Origin: an uncultured Calothrix sp.
Lineage (GTDB): Bacteria; Cyanobacteriota; Cyanobacteriia; Cyanobacteriales; Nostocaceae
Assembly: GCA_937884685.1 (NCBI GenBank)
Contig: CAKZYM010000570.1
Span: 1 to 7,760, forward strand
DNA: 7,760 bases
Direction of reading: 5' to 3'
Of the stretch, positions 4,753-7,760 are shown one piece after another. A program made the translations under genes and the position numbers. Within the stretch, counting starts at the first letter, position 1. Each line of letters opens with the position of its first letter. The notes beneath the pieces were generated by a model. That model did not search any database. It was not told the DNA's origin and worked only from the letters and a program-made list of their open reading frames with translations.

Positions 4753-7497
4753 TTAATATTTTAAATTCAATTCCCCAAACGCTTCATCTGATTCTTCTAA
4801 TCTCAATCCACCTGCTGATTTCCCATTAATTTTCAATTCATATTCCCCTGACTGCAATCCTTCTAAATAATAAACTCCCGCACCATTGGTAACGGAAAAT
4901 TTTCGTATATCTTTTCCAATAGCTTCTACTCTCGTACCCGCAACGGCGCTTCCAGTACTATTTGTTACAACTCCAGTACGAGTATAGGAGCGAGTAAAGG
5001 GAATCATTATCGGTGTATAGCTACCTGCAACCACATCTACTGCTATAGCATTTTGATTAGTATGCCAATCTAACGGAAAGCCTGCTGGGTCTAAGTCTAG
5101 ACGATAACTTCCTGGTGCAAGACGTACATTGATGCGGTCGTTTTGCACGTGCGATCGCCAATTTTTGATTGATTCGTTATTGACCATTAATAGCAGGTCG
5201 GAGTTATCTGTATAAATTTTTTCACCAGAATCTCTTTTACCATTATTATTACTGTCTAAAAATGGTTTAATCATCAAACCACCTTGAGTCCGAAAATATC
5301 TCGAACGTCTATCTCCGGGTCGAATTCCCTGCTGTAGATTTAATCCAGATACTAAATTAATACTAAAACTCGAATCATTTCTAGTTAAAGATACTCCTTG
5401 ATATCTTCCTTGCAGCATAATTCCTGGTAAAACTGTAGTTCCCAAAGTTGCTACGATACCGTTACCTTGGGAACCAAGACCGTAACCTAATTCCGCTTGC
5501 CATACATAATTACCATCAAAAGCACGTTGTGGCGAACGATACCGCAAACCAAGAGTAAGTAAATTGTCGTTATTACCGTTATTGCTGCGAGTATCGTAAT
5601 TGAGAAGTAACGAGCTTCCGGTATTGGAATATCTAGCGCTAGAGAAATTATAAGCAAGTTCTGAAGAAGTCCCAATTTCATTTCCTTGGAAATTCAATCC
5701 CAACTTTCCCAGACGCTGTAATAAATTCCATCGTAAATTGCTGTCGGTATCCAAACTAGCGCGACCAAAAGTATAGAAATTTTTACTGCTATAGTTAAAC
5801 TGCAATCCCGCTGCTGAAGCAGTCCGGTTGGAGGTATTTACAAATAAACTCAATCCCGACGATACTCTCCAATTAACGTTAAAACGATTGGAAAATCTAT
5901 CGCTAGTAAATGAAGCAATTAAATTATTTGATGGTTCGTAGCGAATATCTGAAATTATATCTATCCCATCACCTGCTAAAGCTGAAACTGCTACTTGTAA
6001 AGGGAATTTCGAGGGACGGAAGAATATTTCAGCCAAACCTTTCAAAGACTCATCGTAAACTCCACCAAACCCTAGCGTTAGAGTTTCCGACACACCCAAA
6101 CGTCTAGCGATACCACCGCGAAATTCGGAAAAATCCCCTAATAAACTATTATTTCCCGAAAAATCTCGCTGTAAACCACCAGATACAACCCAAGCAGAAG
6201 CACCAGCAGGAATTTGTCCCGGAACAGTAGTAAAAGTAGCGTCACGAATTTCTGGTTGTGCTGTTAATCTTCCTTGAGGATATAGAAAAACCCGATAGTT
6301 ACCAATTCCTCTTTTAACAGTAATATTTTCAAACCGGTAAATCCCCGAAGAATCTACCAAAACTTCCCCAATTACATTATTTCCAAAACCCTGCACCAAC
6401 CGAACCAAAGTACCGGGTTCTGCTCTACCAGTTACAGTACGTCCAATTTGGTCAGCTTCTAATCGTTGACGGGGGTCAGAAGTTCCACCACTAGAAGTCT
6501 TGGGTGGTTCAAATCCCTGACGCTGAATAAAAGTTAAACCCCAATAATCTCCACCAGTTCCCAATCTTTGCCAAAAACTGGGTTGAGAACCGACAAAATA
6601 ATCTGTTTTATCGGTTTGTCGTAAATACTGAGCTTCCGATATATTCCAACTTCCTCCATCCCACAAATCAGGTTGATTAGCACGAACAAACCAAGAACCA
6701 TCAAAAGCAGTTCCCACAGCTTGGAAATCACCTCTAATATTTGTCGAATCATTTCCGCTACCGGTAGCATCTATTCTTTGTTCGACAGCTGCAATATTGA
6801 AACTTCCCGGTTGAAAACGCGGTAAACCATCTAGAATTACAGGAATTTCAGTTTGTCCGATTCTATTATTCCTTCTATTAAGCCAGGGTACATCAAAAAC
6901 AATTGCATATTCCTCAATATCAAACTTTGCTTTGACACCGAATAATCTTTGTAAATCTGCAACTGAAAAAACCAATCCCAATTCCGAATCATTACGAAGC
7001 TGTTCGGGATTGATACGAGTGACAATTCCGGGAGAACGAACTTCTAATTGTCCATCGGGTAAAGTTGTGACATTCAGCTTTAAAACTTGAATTACATCGT
7101 CGTAAGGTAAAAGCCAATTTTGAAAATCAACTGCTCTCGAACCATCTTCATTTCCTCTTACCAAAACACCAGCTTTCACATTGCGTTTACCGACATTGAA
7201 ACCTACAGGAAACGTAGTGAAATTAATTGAAGCAACATTTATCGAAGTATCAAGGTAATTAAAAGGTTTTTCCAGCTTATTTGCATCTTTTAATAGCGAA
7301 TTACGTAAATCGCGTATTCTTTTAGATTTACTTTGTTTTAATCTTTTAATTAAATCTTCAGGAGTTTCATATTTATCAAAATCATTTTTTATTTCCTTTA
7401 ATTCTGAAAGATTAATCGTTGTTTGAGCAACTGCTTTCGGAGTAGTTTTAAAAAAATGAATAGGAATAAGAGTTAGCAGCCAATATAATCTTTTCAT
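4753..7497 (-). CDS. Usher-like outer-membrane beta-barrel protein with plug and regulatory-like C-terminal domains
   Basis: This 914-residue exported protein probably sits in the outer membrane and secretes or assembles a surface fibre, as fimbrial ushers do. Residues 1-25 form a signal peptide (Lys-Arg, hydrophobic core, cleavage after AVA/Q). A Lys/Glu-rich helical stretch follows at 28-77. Residues 105-205 resemble an usher N-terminal domain, closing with VFSVADLQRLFGVKAKFDIE. Barrel-like strands run from about 210 to 330. A plug-like Ig domain lies at 350-425 (GRAEPGTLVRLVQG ... VDSSGIYRFENI ... GNYRVFLYPQGR). Alternating polar/hydrophobic strands run from 430 to 735. Next is a domain opening with the DxNxNGxxDxGE motif (DSNNNGKRDSGE, 748-759), and last a carboxypeptidase-regulatory-like domain (836-914). 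There is not one cysteine, unlike classical FimD/PapC ushers. The ATG at 7497 is fixed by an upstream in-frame TAA; no Shine-Dalgarno is evident. No chaperone or pilin gene is in the window. It could instead be another large porin-like barrel. Confidence 0.75.
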   Translation of the reverse strand: MKRLYWLLTLIPIHFFKTTPKAVAQTTINLSELKEIKNDFDKYETPEDLIKRLKQSKSKRIRDLRNSLLKDANKLEKPFNYLDTSINVASINFTTFPVGFNVGKRNVKAGVLVRGNEDGSRAVDFQNWLLPYDDVIQVLKLNVTTLPDGQLEVRSPGIVTRINPEQLRNDSELGLVFSVADLQRLFGVKAKFDIEEYAIVFDVPWLNRRNNRIGQTEIPVILDGLPRFQPGSFNIAAVEQRIDATGSGNDSTNIRGDFQAVGTAFDGSWFVRANQPDLWDGGSWNISEAQYLRQTDKTDYFVGSQPSFWQRLGTGGDYWGLTFIQRQGFEPPKTSSGGTSDPRQRLEADQIGRTVTGRAEPGTLVRLVQGFGNNVIGEVLVDSSGIYRFENITVKRGIGNYRVFLYPQGRLTAQPEIRDATFTTVPGQIPAGASAWVVSGGLQRDFSGNNSLLGDFSEFRGGIARRLGVSETLTLGFGGVYDESLKGLAEIFFRPSKFPLQVAVSALAGDGIDIISDIRYEPSNNLIASFTSDRFSNRFNVNWRVSSGLSLFVNTSNRTASAAGLQFNYSSKNFYTFGRASLDTDSNLRWNLLQRLGKLGLNFQGNEIGTSSELAYNFSSARYSNTGSSLLLNYDTRSNNGNNDNLLTLGLRYRSPQRAFDGNYVWQAELGYGLGSQGNGIVATLGTTVLPGIMLQGRYQGVSLTRNDSSFSINLVSGLNLQQGIRPGDRRSRYFRTQGGLMIKPFLDSNNNGKRDSGEKIYTDNSDLLLMVNNESIKNWRSHVQNDRINVRLAPGSYRLDLDPAGFPLDWHTNQNAIAVDVVAGSYTPIMIPFTRSYTRTGVVTNSTGSAVAGTRVEAIGKDIRKFSVTNGAGVYYLEGLQSGEYELKINGKSAGGLRLEESDEAFGELNLKY
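5151..5158. repeat. HIP1 octamer GCGATCGC
   Basis: A single copy of the highly iterated palindrome characteristic of many cyanobacterial genomes lies inside the usher-like gene. It supports the cyanobacterial origin of this segment. Confidence 0.85.
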
Positions 7498-7533
7498 TAA
7501 AAGCTTTAATAATAATGATTAGAACTGATATTT

Positions 7534-7572
7534 TGAGACCAAGTAAATATTTTTTTTATTATTGTGGTCTCA
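7534..7572. promoter_or_regulatory. Perfect 8-bp inverted repeat in the usher gene leader
   Basis: TGAGACCA (7534-7541) and TGGTCTCA (7565-7572) are perfect complements around a 23-base, almost pure A/T loop. The repeat lies 37-75 bases before the usher start codon. As RNA on the minus strand it would form a GC-containing stem in the leader. It is not followed by a U-run, so a terminator is unlikely. It may be an operator, an mRNA structure or a remnant of a small mobile element. Confidence 0.5.
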
Positions 7573-7601
7573 TATTACGAGAGTAATTTTATTTAAGTAG
7601 G

Positions 7602-7613
7602 TGTAATATTACA
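7602..7613. promoter_or_regulatory. 12-bp perfect palindrome upstream of the usher gene
   Basis: TGTAATATTACA reads the same on both strands, a form typical of sites for dimeric regulators. It does not fit the NtcA pattern GTA-N8-TAC because the spacing is 4. It lies about 35 bases downstream of the inferred transcription start, so if functional it could act as a roadblock operator. Confidence 0.35.
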
Positions 7614-7654
7614 GAAATATAATCGCAACCAAATACAGTAATATCAGCGATTCT

Positions 7655-7663
7655 TTTATAGCA
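7655..7663 (-). promoter_or_regulatory. Candidate extended -10 for the usher-like gene
   Basis: On the minus strand the site reads TGCTATAAA: TGn followed by TATAAA, five of six to TATAAT. No convincing -35 is present. A start near 7648 would give a leader of about 150 bases holding the palindrome and the inverted repeat described above. The gap 7498-7760 otherwise shows no gene on either strand. Confidence 0.3.
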
Positions 7664-7760
7664 ACTTTACAGTTAGATGATATCCGTAAAATCCACATTT
7701 TTGCTCAAAAATAGAAGATAAAGTAAGGTAAAACAACGCTTTTACGTCAATCTAACTTTA

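Noticed and set aside
5487..7025. Several 62-78 codon frames on both strands inside the usher-like gene
   Set aside because: All lie inside the long barrel gene in other frames and their composition is that of frame-shifted translation.
7534..7572. Miniature transposable element or intrinsic terminator
   Set aside because: No matching target-site duplication flanks the 8-bp arms and no U-run follows the stem in either direction.
7602..7613. NtcA (nitrogen control) binding site
   Set aside because: The palindrome has GTA and TAC only 4 bases apart, whereas NtcA needs 8.
1..7760. CRISPR array, tRNA or rRNA genes
   Set aside because: No regularly spaced repeats, cloverleaf-like segments or rRNA-like stretches were seen in the intergenic gaps.

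Overview
The window looks like chromosomal DNA of an AT-rich cyanobacterium, most likely a filamentous (Nostocales-type) one. Four things point that way: the overall form of the GyrA protein; a regulator whose N-terminal HTH domain is of a type common in filamentous cyanobacteria; a decayed ISAs1-type transposase; and one HIP1 octamer (GCGATCGC), the repeated palindrome typical of cyanobacterial genomes. The genus cannot be fixed from the sequence alone.

Layout, read in the direction of the main transcription (right to left, minus strand). (i) 7498-7760 is a gene-free leader/promoter region with a possible extended -10, a 12-bp palindrome and a perfect 8-bp inverted repeat. (ii) 4753-7497 encodes a 914-residue, cysteine-free exported protein with the domain order of a fimbrial usher: N-terminal domain, barrel strands, plug, more barrel strands, two C-terminal beta domains. 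(iii) 4362-4734, on the plus strand and convergent with the usher gene, is the wreck of an ISAs1-family transposase: N-terminus, frameshift, then a short C-terminal piece. (iv) 2890-4170 encodes a 426-residue regulator with a vMAP-type HTH, a coiled coil, a PAS domain and a GGDEF domain whose signature is RENQF, so it should not make c-di-GMP. (v) 1-2608 is gyrA, complete at its start and running out of the window very near its C-terminus. It has an acidic insertion in the C-terminal wrapping domain.

Nothing ties these genes into one operon. The gaps of 281, 191 and 263 bp and the candidate promoters suggest that each is transcribed separately. GyrA is housekeeping DNA supercoiling; the other genes look accessory. 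The most interesting items are the usher-like protein with no chaperone or pilin gene beside it in the window, and the HTH-PAS-degenerate GGDEF regulator, which has 12-bp direct repeats upstream. No CRISPR array, tRNA or rRNA was seen.
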